Program-made: the position numbers and the translations under genes | The notes under the pieces: generated by a model | Database searches by the model: none | The model's input: the letters and a program-made list of their open reading frames with translations, nothing else | What the model was told of the DNA's origin: nothing | Part shown: piece after piece, positions 63,672 to 64,000 of the stretch | Layout of the letters: each line of letters begins with the position of its first letter | Position numbering within the stretch: the stretch's first letter is position 1 | NCBI RefSeq assembly: GCF_900114245.1 | Contig: NZ_FOSK01000013.1 | Location: 95,195-159,194 of the forward strand | Origin: Pseudovibrio ascidiaceicola | GTDB lineage: Bacteria > Pseudomonadota > Alphaproteobacteria > Rhizobiales > Stappiaceae | Direction of reading: 5' to 3' | Length of the DNA: 64,000 bases

Positions 63672-64000
63672 TGGACTGGCTCAGGAAAAGTAGAGAGCCT
63701 TCTGATACATTAAGATCAGGAGGACTTTATGGGGCGCAAACATTACACGGAAGAGTTTAAGCGGGAAGCAGCGCGGCTGGTAGAAGTGAGTGGTCGACCC
63801 ATTCCTGAAATTGCCGCCGATCTGGGTGTGGGCCGTGCTACGCTGAACCGCTGGATCAAGGAGTTTCGGGATCAGGATTTACTGTCAGGGCCGCATGAGG
63901 ATGCGAGTAAAGAATTAGCCCGCTTGCGCAAGGAAAACGAGCTTTTACGGCAAGAGAGAGATTTATTAAAAAAGGCGGCAGCGTTCTTCGCCAGGGAAAC
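63672..64000 (+). mobile_element. IS3-family insertion sequence, left end (continues outside window)
   Basis: A transposase OrfA gene at the window edge; the probable left end is near TGGACTGGCTCAGG (63672), about 55 bases before the gene. The right end, OrfB and target duplication are outside the window. Confidence 0.8.
63729..64000 (+). CDS. IS3-family transposase OrfA (3' end outside window)
   Basis: At least 90 residues: MGRKHYTEEFKREAARLVEV and a helix-turn-helix (EIAADLGVGRATLNRWIKEF), then a leucine-zipper region (LARLRKENELLRQERDLLKK). AGGAGG precedes the start. Six A then G at 63968-63974 form the A-AAA-AAG slippery site where IS3 elements shift frame by -1 to make OrfAB. Confidence 0.93.
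   Translation, partial: MGRKHYTEEFKREAARLVEVSGRPIPEIAADLGVGRATLNRWIKEFRDQDLLSGPHEDASKELARLRKENELLRQERDLLKKAAAFFARE

Overview
The window is a piece of an alphaproteobacterial chromosome. The evidence is an ExoR-type regulator, a SUF operon headed by an extra NifS-like desulfurase, mitochondrial-type complex I accessory subunits (NDUFS4 and NDUFA12 families), a B12-dependent NrdJ, and a prophage with GcrA-like and GapR-like genes. Moderate base composition and this gene set point to Hyphomicrobiales, perhaps a Pseudovibrio/Stappiaceae relative. That placement is inference.

Positions 1 to about 38,120 are one prophage; its left end lies outside the window and its right end is at a tRNA-Arg gene. 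It is a mosaic myophage with a lambda-type head (Nu1/A/W/B/C/D/E-like) and a P2-type contractile baseplate (V, W/gp25, J, I and a tail-fibre-like protein). One long leftward transcription direction runs from a promoter near 28.7 kb. It passes the Cro-like and CII-like regulators, a GapR-like protein, a RuvC-like resolvase, a GcrA-like protein, primase, DnaB, a Com zinc finger with a DNA methyltransferase, terminase, and the head and tail genes. A CI-like repressor (28.74-29.41 kb) lies between two near-identical operator/promoter sites. The second site (31.7 kb) fires rightward into a recombination module (exonuclease-like, RecT, HNH protein) and the integrase.

The most unusual feature is a set of at least seven loci where a rightward gene or gene pair sits between two leftward phage genes, tail-to-tail with its right-hand neighbour. 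Five encode different proteins with the same plan: two N-terminal membrane helices and a helical cytoplasmic part. One resembles the putative AbiC-type abortive infection family. A sixth locus is a two-gene cassette whose 443-residue protein begins with a Thr1/Asp17/Lys33 arrangement, as in HslV and proteasome beta subunits. The prophage therefore looks like a carrier of several independent candidate defence or exclusion modules.

From 38 kb on, the sequence is host chromosome: a complex I accessory subunit, a PiT phosphate transporter, three near-tandem tRNA-Pro genes, exoR, parE, an RhlE-type helicase, a diguanylate cyclase, a TfoX-like protein and tenA. These are followed by the suf operon, with an iron-control-element-like palindrome upstream, a small hydrolase, NDUFA12, a degenerate receiver protein and nrdJ. 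The right edge enters an IS3-family element.
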